From Candidatus Woesearchaeota archaeon (GTDB taxonomy: Archaea; Nanobdellota; Nanobdellia; Woesearchaeales; JABGXB01): 64,000 bases of DNA. Location of the stretch: contig JABGXB010000002.1 of NCBI GenBank assembly GCA_018675975.1, positions 380,098 through 444,097 on the forward strand. Direction: 5' to 3'. Made by a program: the position numbers and the translations under genes. Shown here in pieces: positions 1 to 11,551 of the stretch (positions are counted from its first letter, which is position 1; each line of letters begins with the position of its first letter). Under the pieces are notes generated by a model that worked only from the letters and a program-made list of their open reading frames with translations, searched no databases and was not told the DNA's origin.

Positions 1-1
1 A

Positions 2-3000
2 AATACAAATATAGTAATTATAAATAAACAATATGATGAAGAAAAAGAAGAAATAATATGTAAAGATAATTCTTATACCACTGCAAGATATTTAAGATGT
101 TTAGATGAATTTGATAATGATTTAAATTTAAAACCACATGCAGGTGGCGATGAAAATAATTTAAAACAAGGAGAATCAATATATAAAGAAACTTGGAATC
201 TTGATGATAGTGACTATATAGATGTTAAAGATAATACCGCAATTAGTTTAAAAGAAAATAATTTTATAGATTCAAAAAATATTACATTAAGTTTTGATTT
301 TATAGGTGATGAAATTGGAGCACCACAATTAGAAATAGAAGCTTACTCATATGAATTTGAAAATCAGAATATTGATCCAATAATAATTCAAATAAAACCA
401 GAAAAATATTACCCGAATAAAAAAACAAAAATAAATCAATTTATTGAAATAGAAAATTTCACAAAATTTCACATAGAATGTACATCTCCAGAAGCAAAAG
501 AATTATGTAAAATAAAAAATATAAGAGTTTACACGGATAAAGAATTTAATAAAATTAAAAATATTTGTTCAAATAATAGATCTTTCATTTCAATTAATAA
601 CTTGAAAAATTTAGACCAAGATGAATCACTAAGTACAAGTCAAACAATATGTGAAAAAAGTTCAGACCACAATAAATATATAATTAATGGATCTAATGAA
701 CTTGGTACATATCGAACTTGTTGTATACCAGATAAAAATGATTACTTCTTAGGAAAAAATGGTGCATGTATTAGTGGAAATTATATTGATAATGAAAATT
801 ATAATAATATAAATAATGATAATGTATTTACTTCAACTGGATTTTTATTAGTATATAAAGAAATAGATGGAAGTGAAAAAACAAAATTCATTTCAAACAT
901 TTATGCAAATTCAAATTATAAAATAGAAAAAACTCCATTAAATAATATAACAAGAGTACATATAGAAAATTTAGATGAACTTTATTATAATATAAGTAAA
1001 AATGAAAATAATGAAATAATTGAATTAAAAAATTATTATCCTAATATAATTTATTCAGATAAAGTTTATACATGTGGAATAGATAACTCTCATTTTAATA
1101 GTGCTTTTAAAAGTATATATGATGAGAAATTAAAAACAAATATAAATAAATTATCATTATTTCCAGAATTAACAGAGGATGGTTCTAAATTAGACTATCC
1201 AGATAATAACTATTGTAAAAATATTGGTGAATTTTTTTGTAATATTGATGGAACATTTAAAATCGCAGATACTAGTTTATTACAATTTCATAATTTTACA
1301 AATGATAAATCTTACATATATCCAGATAATATTTCTGAATTAGTTACAACACCAACTGAAATATCAGGATTAACTAAAGATAGTGAAATTAATTTAGAAA
1401 CTGATAAACAAAATTTAGCTTGTTGTCCAGGAAATAGTTGTTATGATGGAAATGAATGTATTGAAAATCAAGCACAATTCCCTTCAGTAGATTTTGAATA
1501 TTCTAATTATATAAATTTAGAAAAAGGACAAAAATACAAAAGAGAAACAAATAAAAATGGAATGCCATATAAATTTGATTCAATTGAAAAGCCAAAAATA
1601 TGTGCAGGTAAATTTTTAGAAAAAAAATATGAAGTTGACGAAGTTGCAGATGGTTGGATAGATTATGAAGAAATTGTGGATTGGACAGGAAATTATAAAG
1701 GAAGTTGTATGCCAAAGCAATGTTTAACGCCAATATTCTTATTAGATAAACAAAGTAAGGACTATATTAAAGAATCAAGTGAAAATCAATTAATTAATTT
1801 TAGATCAACATTACAAGATAAACAATTTGTTTGTGTAGATCATGGATTTTTTACAAAAGATCATATTTGTTCATATAAAAATGAAACAGAAACAAAAGGT
1901 GTATGGAGTACTAGAACAAGTGTAATTATTAAAGAATTAGCTAAAAAAGTAAATAAAACTATTGAAGAAAGTCCAGATAAATATAATTATATGATTCATT
2001 GTGACAATACAAGTAATATTTTAATTAATAATATTGATTTAGATCATGGTTCAGTTTGTATATTAAGAATAAGTACAGAACCAATTAATGAACTAGTTGG
2101 AATAAATGATGAAAATGTTGAATTTACATGGGCAACAACTATCAATAATCCAAATAATATATCAAATTTTGAAAATTGGATAAATAAATTAGATTTAGAA
2201 CCAGGAAGTACTTGTATTGAAAAATATAAAAATATAGATGAAACTAAAACAAAATGTGGAGTATATAAAAATAATGATATTAGTTTTAATGTAATATTAG
2301 ATAATAAATATAAAACAATTTATTTTGAAGAAACTGAATTAAGTACAATTGAACAAATTGATTTATTCATATTAGATGATTTTGTTAAAACATTAATTAA
2401 TTTTTTCTCTTTTGAAGAAACAGAAATAATTGAAACATTACAAAAAGCTCCTAGTTTTTCAATAAATAAATATTTTAAATCAGAAACAAAAAATGCAGGC
2501 GAAGATAAAAAAAATATTGAAATATACTCATATGATTTAATTGAAATGGCAATTGAATCTGGAAAATATAAAAGTGATACAGGAATTAAAAGCATGAAAA
2601 TTAAAATGAATAATTTAAAATCTGCAGAATCATTAAAATATAAAATTAAAAAAAAAGTAGAAGAAAAAGGATTAATTACATCAAGTGGAATACAAAGATG
2701 GAAAAAATTTGAATCTGATCAAATTGAAGGATGTGTAAAAGATAATATAGAATATTTAGAATCTAATAAATTAATAAAATGTAAATATATATGGAAGGTT
2801 TTTGAAGAGGATTCAGATGCTTATGAACCAAGACCTACAAGCTATAGTGTAGCAATAGAAGGATCAACATATACAGATGATACAAAAGAATATATTAAAA
2901 ATAAAGAAAATACTCTTTGTGAAACAAAAGAAGAGATTTTTATTTCTGAAAAGCTCCCTCTTTGGAAAACTAAAACAAGTTTTGCATACGGAACAATGAA

Positions 3001-3631
3001 TTTTAAATGTACAAGTAAATGGGAATTCAAAAACATAGAAAAGGGAGAACTTTGCCCGTTAACTGAAGATATTTATAACAATTTAATTTGTAAAAAAGGT
3101 GAACTTAAGTGGCAAGTAATACAAAAAAGAGATTTTGAAGTTAAACCATTTGTAGAAGATGGTGTAACATATATTATGGCAAAAAGAGACAATACTATTG
3201 AATTTATTGATGTTTCAATAGATGATTTAAAAAATTCGGATCAATATTCATCAGACCTCAAACATTACATATCAAACAGTATAAAAAATTGTCAAAATAA
3301 AAATGAAATCAAAATAAAAGAATATGCTGATTCAGATAATAAAGGAAAATTAACAGATATAAAATTTGAATGTAAAGAAGAGTTATTATGGGAAGAAACA
3401 ACAACAAAGAATATAGATTTAAACAATATTGAAGGAAGTTATTGTATGTCAAATCAACTAAATATTAATTTATTTTATGATGATACGCAGTATGTATGCA
3501 CGGGTGAAGATGTCCCAGGAGAACTTGAAATTTTTGCATCAAATATAGCTACAGTACACGATTGGAACAATAAAGAAAATTTATTTTCAAACCTTTTTAA
3601 TGAAATAATCGATGGAATAAGAATAAAATGA
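2..3631 (+). CDS. Cys-rich secreted/surface protein, 5'-truncated by the window edge
   Basis: The frame of the 602..3631 ORF stays open back to base 2 (NTNIVIINKQYDEEKEEIICKDNSY...), so the TTG at 602 is not the real start. Repeated Cys-containing modules such as CCPGNSCYDGNECIEN, GSVC, GSTC, GELC, GSYC. Stop overlaps the next ATG (ATGA). Confidence 0.8.
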   Translation, partial: NTNIVIINKQYDEEKEEIICKDNSYTTARYLRCLDEFDNDLNLKPHAGGDENNLKQGESIYKETWNLDDSDYIDVKDNTAISLKENNFIDSKNITLSFDFIGDEIGAPQLEIEAYSYEFENQNIDPIIIQIKPEKYYPNKKTKINQFIEIENFTKFHIECTSPEAKELCKIKNIRVYTDKEFNKIKNICSNNRSFISINNLKNLDQDESLSTSQTICEKSSDHNKYIINGSNELGTYRTCCIPDKNDYFLGKNGACISGNYIDNENYNNINNDNVFTSTGFLLVYKEIDGSEKTKFISNIYANSNYKIEKTPLNNITRVHIENLDELYYNISKNENNEIIELKNYYPNIIYSDKVYTCGIDNSHFNSAFKSIYDEKLKTNINKLSLFPELTEDGSKLDYPDNNYCKNIGEFFCNIDGTFKIADTSLLQFHNFTNDKSYIYPDNISELVTTPTEISGLTKDSEINLETDKQNLACCPGNSCYDGNECIENQAQFPSVDFEYSNYINLEKGQKYKRETNKNGMPYKFDSIEKPKICAGKFLEKKYEVDEVADGWIDYEEIVDWTGNYKGSCMPKQCLTPIFLLDKQSKDYIKESSENQLINFRSTLQDKQFVCVDHGFFTKDHICSYKNETETKGVWSTRTSVIIKELAKKVNKTIEESPDKYNYMIHCDNTSNILINNIDLDHGSVCILRISTEPINELVGINDENVEFTWATTINNPNNISNFENWINKLDLEPGSTCIEKYKNIDETKTKCGVYKNNDISFNVILDNKYKTIYFEETELSTIEQIDLFILDDFVKTLINFFSFEETEIIETLQKAPSFSINKYFKSETKNAGEDKKNIEIYSYDLIEMAIESGKYKSDTGIKSMKIKMNNLKSAESLKYKIKKKVEEKGLITSSGIQRWKKFESDQIEGCVKDNIEYLESNKLIKCKYIWKVFEEDSDAYEPRPTSYSVAIEGSTYTDDTKEYIKNKENTLCETKEEIFISEKLPLWKTKTSFAYGTMNFKCTSKWEFKNIEKGELCPLTEDIYNNLICKKGELKWQVIQKRDFEVKPFVEDGVTYIMAKRDNTIEFIDVSIDDLKNSDQYSSDLKHYISNSIKNCQNKNEIKIKEYADSDNKGKLTDIKFECKEELLWEETTTKNIDLNNIEGSYCMSNQLNINLFYDDTQYVCTGEDVPGELEIFASNIATVHDWNNKENLFSNLFNEIIDGIRIK

Positions 3632-6600
3632 AAAAAGGTCAAGTTTCGATTTTTATAATATTGGGACTTGTACTTTTTGTCATTATTGGAATTATACTTT
3701 ATGCAGTTACAATAATAAATAAACAAACTGTTGCTGCAGAAGAAAGAATTTTAAGAGTTGAATCAGCAGAAGAACCTGTTGAAAAAATAATAAGTCAATG
3801 TTTAAGAGAAAGTGCAGATAATGCAACATATTTAATTGCAAAACAAGGTGGATATTTAAGAAAGGGTCAACCAGGATATTCTGACAAATTAGAATCAATT
3901 AATCAAAAAATAAATTTGAGAGGAATTGAAGAAGGTATTACACAATTATTGGTTTTTAATAAAAGAGATTTTAAATTAGGTTATGGAATTGAACCTGCAT
4001 ATCCTTGCCCAACGGTTTTAGATGTTACAAATAGCTGTAGTTTTCAAAAACATGATTTTTGTTTTTTTCAATCCAGTGATTCAACATTTTGTGATTTTGG
4101 ACAAAATAAATTACCTTCATTAATTAATGGAAAGAAATCAATAAGAACTCAACTTATGAATTTTACATTAAATCAAACCAAAGAATGTATTTTAAAACAA
4201 ATTAAAAGTGATGAGTTTAAATTTGGTGGAAAAACAGGAGATTTTAAATTAAATAATATTACGGATAAAGAATTAATTGATTTAAATGTAATTATAGAAA
4301 ATAGAGGAACTTTTTTTAATTTGGATTTTCCAATAAAAAGAAAAATTAAAGGAAAAGAAAATTCAATTGAAAAATTTACATATTCAACTAAACCAAGAAT
4401 TAAAAAAATATATGATATAATAAAAACTAGCCTAATTTCAGAAAATTCAAAATTAAATAATGATTTTAAAAGTAAATTAAAAGAAACCACAAAACACATT
4501 TCAAATATTGAATATGATGTTATTGAAAATATTAATAATAATAAAGATACTCTTGTAATAATTAAAGATGAATTTGCAAAATTTGATAATCAACCATTTG
4601 AATTTATTTTTATTTTAGAAAATAGACCACCGGTTTTAGATACTATACAATCAAATGAATTAAATTCATTATTAAAAAGAAATAGAAATGTAGATTTTTA
4701 TTTAACAGTAGGTGATACACTAACAATTAATCCTATTGGAAATGATCCAGATGAAGATAAATTAGAATATAAATATTCAGGTTGGAAGGCAGAATATGAT
4801 GATGAATATAATATAACTATTGGATGTACAAATCCTAGCATTTGGGTAAATAAAAAAGAACAAAACTCAAATTGTCAAGTAGGTGGAAATGTAATATTAA
4901 ACCCAGAAAAAAAACCAATTGGTGGAAATAAATGGGAAAGTTCTGATTTATTTAAATCAAATAAAAAAAGTGCAAGTATTGAATTAGGTATAAAAGATAT
5001 AGGTTGGCATGAATTTAGAGTTACAGTTAGTGATGGACTACATAAAGATTATCAAGATATCCGAGTCGTAGTTGGACCAAAACCATTTCCTGTTGTAAAA
5101 TTAAATAATTTATATAATGATGAAGAAGATTTAGTTTCAGTTGAAAGTCCTTTTTATTTTACATCTAAAGATAGTATATCTTCAGGTTTTTCAATAGATA
5201 GAAGAACATGGATATTAAATGAAAATAAATTAAATCAAAAAGAAGGACAAGTAGATTTTATGTTACCTGATTATGTAGACGGTGGAGAATTAATTAATAG
5301 TATAATATTTAAAGAAACACAAAACAGAGATCAAAAATATACTAAAACAGAATATGAAAAATTAGAAAAATATATTAAAAATATAAAAAATGAAAATAAA
5401 GAAATTCAATTTGGTGAAAATGAATTAATATTACAAATAGGACTTAAAAATAGTTTTAATGATATAGAAACATTATTTAAATTTAAAGGGGAAGCATGTA
5501 TAATAAATGATGTTTCAATTGCACCATGGCCATTTAATTTAATTGAAAAACCAGCAATTACAACCATATTTAATAATGGAAATGAAAAAGCATATTCAAA
5601 TTCTAATAGTATAATAAATCAAGAATATTTATCACCTTTTAAAACAGATTCTGCATGTTGTAATGAAGGAGCAGTTAGTAATTCATATAAACAAAATTCA
5701 GAACTTTGTTTTAATTATGAATATGAAACTACACCATTGTATTTTCCAAATGATGTTTATTTTGCAATGAAAAAAAATCAAGATGAAAATACAGTTAATA
5801 ATAAAATAAAATCAAAATTAGGACAAAATCACATTTATGATGATTTAGCTAATGATGTAGTTAAATTAAAAATAACAAATAAATGTAATGGAGAAAGAGG
5901 TAATATTTGTTCAGGTGATTTTGAATGGGATACCCGTTTTAAAAATCTGATTGGTGATACACCTACTCAAATCAGTCCAAATGATGACAATTATAATTTA
6001 GTAACTTCATGTGATGGGGATACAACACCATTTACAACATCAGACAACAAAAACATATTTAGAACAGAATCTAATGTGGATTTTATTACATATAATAACA
6101 AGCCATCACCTGTATTGGGAGAAATAAAAGGTGCAAGGTGTAGAGGCAGTATTGATCAGAATGGAGATCCAACAAATATCTGTCGGAAATATACTGGAAC
6201 TACTTTCGAACAAATTGTTTATATTCATAGAGGAGATATATTTAATGATTTAATTGATATAACTAGTAAAAACAACATTTGTTCAAAAGGAGAAGTAGTA
6301 AGTGGTTGTTACTATAAGCATAATGGTGTAACAACAAAGTTCAGAACTCCATCAACTGGTAAAACTAAAACATATGCAATAAATTCTGAATTGACATGTG
6401 AAAATGGATGGTGTAGAAAACCAGCAGACATTAAAACATGTACATCAGGAACTGTTTGTACATATAAACCAGATGGAAATTTAAATTCCAAAAGAAGAAT
6501 ATATACAGGATATTGTAATGATGGCAATGATTTTAGTTCGCAAAAACCATGTGAATTTTCAACAGATAATAAAATAAAAAACGTGGATACTAGTGATTCA

Positions 6601-7920
6601 AATAATCCAATAAAAACAAATAGTATTATTAAATGGAAATATAAAAATAAAGAGGGATATAATCAAGAATATAAATATTTACAACATTGTGAACCAACTA
6701 TAAATACAAATGGAAAAACACAAAATAATGGTTTATATGAAGGAGAAAATATAAAAAAATTATGTGATTATCCTTCAAAGCCATTATTTAATCATGATAC
6801 AGGACAATGTTGGAATCCTTGTGATAATATAGAAAATTTAAATAGTTTTCAATCATATTTTGAACAAATTGATCAAAATAATCAAATAAATTTTTCAACA
6901 AATACAATGTTAGGATCAAAACAAATCCCCTCAGACATAAGTTCAAGTTTTAAAACAGATTTAATTAATAATTGTTTTTATACACAGTTGACACCACAAG
7001 GCGGAAGATGTATTTATAGAATAACAAATGGAAATAATTGTGATACAACAAGTGATATTTTAGCAGTTGAAGGAGATAATGGTGATTATAAAACAATTAA
7101 TACAGGGATTTGTAAAATTACAATAGATGGTCAATTTAATTGTTTTGCAGATTTAAAACAATATAATTATAAAGAAAATAATGACATTTGTCAATTTAAT
7201 GATGAATGTAAAAGTGGGTTTTGTAAAAGTAAATTAGATAGTCAAAATTCAATTTGCACACCAAAATCACATATAAATTATTTTGACAATACATGCACAG
7301 GAGTTAATAGAATATTAAGTTTAGCAGATTTTGAAACATTCAAAACAAAAATACCTAATCCAAACAAAGTTAATGAAAATGATCCTGATGAAATTCAGAG
7401 TGAGTTTGGTAAAAATGAAGGACATTATAGAATTCCTTATATTTTAAGTAAAAATTATTGTTTTTATACAAAGAAAAAAATAAATTCAGTTATGACTAAT
7501 AAATTAAGTGTAGAAAATAACATAATAAATTGGGATAATAAACAAGAAAGAGATGTTTATAATCCTAAACAAAAAAGTTGTATAAGTAATGAAACATTAT
7601 TTTTAAAAGATAAATGGGATGATGGAACGGGCAATATTGATTTTGAACTATTGTCAGAAAGAATTACAGACTATTGTAAAAATGTATGTTCTTGGACAAG
7701 TGAATATGTAATTAATAGATATGTTTGGAATAATGGAAATGATAATGATAAATTTAATTCAGTTTGTGGAATTATTTTAAATTCACCAACAATAGATCAG
7801 GCAGCAATAAATATAGAAGACAATTATGAAGATAATATAATATTAAGTGGGTTAATTGACAGTACTGATACCAAAACATTTTTTAGAATTAAACGAAAAG
7901 ATGAAGTAGTAATTAATTAA
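3628..7920 (+). CDS. Large surface protein with class III (archaeal pilin-like) signal, cadherin/Ig-like segment and Cys-rich C-terminal half
   Basis: N-terminus MKKGQVSIFIILGLVLFVIIGIILYAV; NRPPVLD...NDPDEDKLEYKYSGW motif typical of cadherin/Ig-like folds; CQFNDECKSGFCKS knottin-like stretch. Confidence 0.8.
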   Translation: MKKGQVSIFIILGLVLFVIIGIILYAVTIINKQTVAAEERILRVESAEEPVEKIISQCLRESADNATYLIAKQGGYLRKGQPGYSDKLESINQKINLRGIEEGITQLLVFNKRDFKLGYGIEPAYPCPTVLDVTNSCSFQKHDFCFFQSSDSTFCDFGQNKLPSLINGKKSIRTQLMNFTLNQTKECILKQIKSDEFKFGGKTGDFKLNNITDKELIDLNVIIENRGTFFNLDFPIKRKIKGKENSIEKFTYSTKPRIKKIYDIIKTSLISENSKLNNDFKSKLKETTKHISNIEYDVIENINNNKDTLVIIKDEFAKFDNQPFEFIFILENRPPVLDTIQSNELNSLLKRNRNVDFYLTVGDTLTINPIGNDPDEDKLEYKYSGWKAEYDDEYNITIGCTNPSIWVNKKEQNSNCQVGGNVILNPEKKPIGGNKWESSDLFKSNKKSASIELGIKDIGWHEFRVTVSDGLHKDYQDIRVVVGPKPFPVVKLNNLYNDEEDLVSVESPFYFTSKDSISSGFSIDRRTWILNENKLNQKEGQVDFMLPDYVDGGELINSIIFKETQNRDQKYTKTEYEKLEKYIKNIKNENKEIQFGENELILQIGLKNSFNDIETLFKFKGEACIINDVSIAPWPFNLIEKPAITTIFNNGNEKAYSNSNSIINQEYLSPFKTDSACCNEGAVSNSYKQNSELCFNYEYETTPLYFPNDVYFAMKKNQDENTVNNKIKSKLGQNHIYDDLANDVVKLKITNKCNGERGNICSGDFEWDTRFKNLIGDTPTQISPNDDNYNLVTSCDGDTTPFTTSDNKNIFRTESNVDFITYNNKPSPVLGEIKGARCRGSIDQNGDPTNICRKYTGTTFEQIVYIHRGDIFNDLIDITSKNNICSKGEVVSGCYYKHNGVTTKFRTPSTGKTKTYAINSELTCENGWCRKPADIKTCTSGTVCTYKPDGNLNSKRRIYTGYCNDGNDFSSQKPCEFSTDNKIKNVDTSDSNNPIKTNSIIKWKYKNKEGYNQEYKYLQHCEPTINTNGKTQNNGLYEGENIKKLCDYPSKPLFNHDTGQCWNPCDNIENLNSFQSYFEQIDQNNQINFSTNTMLGSKQIPSDISSSFKTDLINNCFYTQLTPQGGRCIYRITNGNNCDTTSDILAVEGDNGDYKTINTGICKITIDGQFNCFADLKQYNYKENNDICQFNDECKSGFCKSKLDSQNSICTPKSHINYFDNTCTGVNRILSLADFETFKTKIPNPNKVNENDPDEIQSEFGKNEGHYRIPYILSKNYCFYTKKKINSVMTNKLSVENNIINWDNKQERDVYNPKQKSCISNETLFLKDKWDDGTGNIDFELLSERITDYCKNVCSWTSEYVINRYVWNNGNDNDKFNSVCGIILNSPTIDQAAINIEDNYEDNIILSGLIDSTDTKTFFRIKRKDEVVIN

Positions 7921-10900
7921 ACCAACCAGATAAACCTTTTTGAATTTCTTTTTCACGTCCAAAAACACTATCCATTGCACGACGTAATAATTCAATATTT
8001 TCTTTTTGATATGATGAACAAGCATATGTATTCATGATGTTAATACTTGCACCTAAATATTTTATAACACTACCTTCAGCAATTGTAAAAATAATTTTTC
8101 CTTCTGGACAATTAGAACATTTATTATCTAAAGGTGGACGGCGAAATATGTGATTACATTTTACACATCTAAATTGTTGTTGTGAAAAACCTCTTAAATT
8201 ACCTTTTAGATCTTTTACAAAATGTTTTTCTACAACTAATTCTGCAACATCTTCTGTTTTTACAGCTCTTATTTTTTTTGCTAAGTCTAATTGCCCTTCT
8301 AATTTATCAATCATTGAAGGCAAGTATTTGTAAGCAGAACAAGGTACACAATCATTTAAATCTATAGTATCATGAGTAAAACCAGATTTTTCAAATTGTT
8401 TTTCAGCACCTAAATGATCTTTAATTGTTTCAATTTTAATATCCCAAGGCATTTTAAAATCAAGACCTGCTAAATATAATTCACGTGGATAATTCCAAGA
8501 AATGTCCATATCAAAAACCATATCGTCAACTTCTGCAGGATTTAATATGGATGTTAATACAAAAGGAGCATCCATGGTAGAACCACGATGTGCAGGTAAA
8601 TATGTTTTTGAAAAATTTAAAAAAGCATCCATTAATAGAAAAAATGCAGCTTCGTCTCCGTCGCAATCACGACGAGTGGCACAATGTACATAAGGATGTG
8701 CAAATAAACCTTGTGTTTCTGTGAAACCAATTATTCTTGTTAAAATACCAGCAGAAACGTGAGGTGCTAATACTATTGTATGTTTACCAACTAAATCTAA
8801 AGGAGTTTTACAATTATAGTATGGCTCCATACCATATAAATTAACTAAAAGTTCATCAATAAATTTTGAAGTACGAAATAAAATAGAATCAGCACCTTCA
8901 AATGAACTATCTTTATAACAAGGAATTAAAATATCTTGAGGATATATTTCTAAGACTTGATCATCATTATTTAATTCATTTCCATATATGTCTTTATCAT
9001 AACCAATTTCTTTTAATTTTTTCCAAGGAACTTTTATTTCTTTGGGACGAAAATGCGTTATTGGAACTTCACTAGCATCATATCGTATAGTACCATCTTT
9101 ATTTACATAAATATTATGTTTAGCACGAAGCACTGCTTTTTCTAAACGCTCTACATATTTACTTTTATTTTTTAAATCTTCTTGACCTTTAATTAAATCT
9201 GCAAATTGATTAGTATTTAAATTTTTTAAGGCAGATTTAAAATATTCACGAAAATTAATTTTTGTTTTTTTATATGGAACTTTAATTGCTTCGATTTCTT
9301 CTTCAGTTTTATTTTGAAAATGCTCACAACCAGATTCAGAACCACAAAAACGACATAAATCTTTAACTTCAGTCTTATTACCACATTTATGACAAGAAGA
9401 ATATAAAACTTGTTCATTGCAAGTTGTACAAAAAAAATATTTAACTGGATAATTTACAAAACCAACATCTAAGGCAGAAGCAAAGGTTTTCATTCTCCCA
9501 CCTTCTTTACCAACAGGAAAAAGTCCATGAGGTGAACCAGGTATTTTACGCATTTTTGCTTTTTCAGGACGGCCCATACGAGCTCCAACAAATACACCAC
9601 TTTTATCTCTTAATTTCACATTAGAAATTTTAGTTATTGCATTTAATATATTAAAAGAATAAATATCATCAGTTTCTTTTTTTTCTTTTTGTGTTGAATT
9701 AAATACATTAATTATTTCATCTATCTTTTTTTTATTAAAATTATTATATAGACCAAAAGATACCAATAATGCATTTGTTTTTTCAATATTTAAAACAACA
9801 AATTCATTTTGTACTACAGTATGTTCAATACCAATAAGTTCTAAATATCGTTTTTCGGTCTCTATTTCATTCCAGTTTTTTTGTAAAGGTAATACTAATT
9901 TACCTTCACCATTAATTTGACCATCTTTTAACCAAATTAAAAATTCAATTGTTTTTTCAAAAGTATTAGAATTAAAATGATAAGTATGTTTAGGATGTAA
10001 ATAAGAATTGTAAGTTTTTGCTAAAATAAATGATTCATTAAAATTTGGAAATGTTGTCATAAAATTTTCAAATAAATCTTTTAATCGATTAATTTCAAGC
10101 TTAGTTTGTTTTGAAATTTTATCAAAATCTATTTTTTTATTTATTGATTCAATATCGTGTTTTAAATCTTGTATCCACCATTCTTCACAATAACCTAAAG
10201 GAATTAAACTATGTGCCCTGTTTAAAAAATCACCATAACAACATAAAATATCACCAAGATAAATAATTTCTTCTATTGAATCATATAATTTATTTCCTTG
10301 TTCTAAAGAAGTTACATAAACGACATCTCCATTTTTTAATTTTATAACTGGGCCTTCTATTGTATCAACTGAACAAAAACTTGCAGCTTTACCGGGACGT
10401 TCCATTTTTAATTGAGTTCCACACGCAATAAAACTATTTAATACACCCATGGTAGCCGGACTCATACCTTGAGCTGAAAGTCCTGTAACCCTACTTCGAC
10501 CTAATCTCATTCTAAATGAACCATTAGAAAGAGGATAACCATAAACAGGTCTTCCTGCAACAATGTCTGCTACAAAAGTATAATCAGGAGTTATTCTTGG
10601 TTTTGGACCTTCATTTTTAGTAGAAGTATTTTTTGCTTTTGCTTTTTTTTTAATTGAAATATATTCTTTTAAAAAAGACCAATGTCCCATGCCAAGCTCA
10701 TCACCCCATTTATCCAACTGCTTCCATAATTTTTCTGCTTTTAGAGGAATACAACTAGACATTATTAAACAATAACCACCTCTTAAAAAATTAGTTGCAA
10801 TCCTTGGAAGATCTTTATAGTTACTAACTTCAATTCTATCAGTTGGATCACCATCAATTTCAACAGGTAAATGAGAAATTAAAAAATCTGTTTCAATACG

Positions 10901-11551
10901 AGATGGAAAATATTGTAAATTTGCAACTCTTTCATGATAATCAGAATTTTCACTAAATAATCTTGCAATTTCTTTTTCATCAGGATCATAAGTTTCATAA
11001 TTCATATTTTTTCTAACATAATCTGCAATAATTACACATGTTGATGCACCAGTACCTCCTGCATTTCTAATTGGACCTGAAAAATTTAATGCAAAATATT
11101 TACCTTTTCCATCCCTTCTATCTTTTAAAATTAATTTTGTAAAACCTTCAATAGGGCTACTAACAACACCATCAGTATTATATGCAAAGCCAGTTCTGAT
11201 TCCAACTTCCATTGCATTAAGTTCATCGTCAAATTTACAATATTTTTGTTTAGCAATTTCTAATGCAATTATTAATGAAACTCTCCAATCATTAGAACCA
11301 TATTTTTTTTCTAATTCAATAATACGTTCAACCACACCACACCCAACAATCTGAGGTGCAACAATACTAATTAAACCAACTACCCGTTCGGCTTTATTTT
11401 TTGCTAATTTAACTTCAACAAAATTTTCATTATCAAAATTTTTTAAACGAGCTTCACTAGCAATTTCAAATGCATTATTAGTTTCATTAAATAAACCATC
11501 GAAATACTCTTCCATTTTTTGTGAACATACCACACCGTGTTTATTTTTCAT
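7913..11551 (-). CDS. polC: DNA polymerase II (PolD) large subunit DP2
   Basis: Conserved DP2 blocks: MSPATMGVLNSFIACGTQLKMERPGKAA, HPYVHCATRRDCDGDEAAFFLLMDAFLNFSKTYLP, Zn-finger cysteines. ORF opens at 11575, but ATGs at 11551 or 11515 (MEEYFDGLF) are more likely starts. No intein. Confidence 0.97.
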   Translation of the reverse strand: MKNKHGVVCSQKMEEYFDGLFNETNNAFEIASEARLKNFDNENFVEVKLAKNKAERVVGLISIVAPQIVGCGVVERIIELEKKYGSNDWRVSLIIALEIAKQKYCKFDDELNAMEVGIRTGFAYNTDGVVSSPIEGFTKLILKDRRDGKGKYFALNFSGPIRNAGGTGASTCVIIADYVRKNMNYETYDPDEKEIARLFSENSDYHERVANLQYFPSRIETDFLISHLPVEIDGDPTDRIEVSNYKDLPRIATNFLRGGYCLIMSSCIPLKAEKLWKQLDKWGDELGMGHWSFLKEYISIKKKAKAKNTSTKNEGPKPRITPDYTFVADIVAGRPVYGYPLSNGSFRMRLGRSRVTGLSAQGMSPATMGVLNSFIACGTQLKMERPGKAASFCSVDTIEGPVIKLKNGDVVYVTSLEQGNKLYDSIEEIIYLGDILCCYGDFLNRAHSLIPLGYCEEWWIQDLKHDIESINKKIDFDKISKQTKLEINRLKDLFENFMTTFPNFNESFILAKTYNSYLHPKHTYHFNSNTFEKTIEFLIWLKDGQINGEGKLVLPLQKNWNEIETEKRYLELIGIEHTVVQNEFVVLNIEKTNALLVSFGLYNNFNKKKIDEIINVFNSTQKEKKETDDIYSFNILNAITKISNVKLRDKSGVFVGARMGRPEKAKMRKIPGSPHGLFPVGKEGGRMKTFASALDVGFVNYPVKYFFCTTCNEQVLYSSCHKCGNKTEVKDLCRFCGSESGCEHFQNKTEEEIEAIKVPYKKTKINFREYFKSALKNLNTNQFADLIKGQEDLKNKSKYVERLEKAVLRAKHNIYVNKDGTIRYDASEVPITHFRPKEIKVPWKKLKEIGYDKDIYGNELNNDDQVLEIYPQDILIPCYKDSSFEGADSILFRTSKFIDELLVNLYGMEPYYNCKTPLDLVGKHTIVLAPHVSAGILTRIIGFTETQGLFAHPYVHCATRRDCDGDEAAFFLLMDAFLNFSKTYLPAHRGSTMDAPFVLTSILNPAEVDDMVFDMDISWNYPRELYLAGLDFKMPWDIKIETIKDHLGAEKQFEKSGFTHDTIDLNDCVPCSAYKYLPSMIDKLEGQLDLAKKIRAVKTEDVAELVVEKHFVKDLKGNLRGFSQQQFRCVKCNHIFRRPPLDNKCSNCPEGKIIFTIAEGSVIKYLGASINIMNTYACSSYQKENIELLRRAMDSVFGREKEIQKGLSGWFN

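Noticed and set aside
1503-4499. Minus-strand ORFs inside the Cys-rich surface genes
   Set aside because: Shadows of A/T-rich coding sequence; no start context or recognisable motifs.
8182-9417. Small ORFs (8182..8367 +, 8502..8693 +, 9226..9417 -) within DP2
   Set aside because: Overlap an unambiguous DP2 coding region in other frames.
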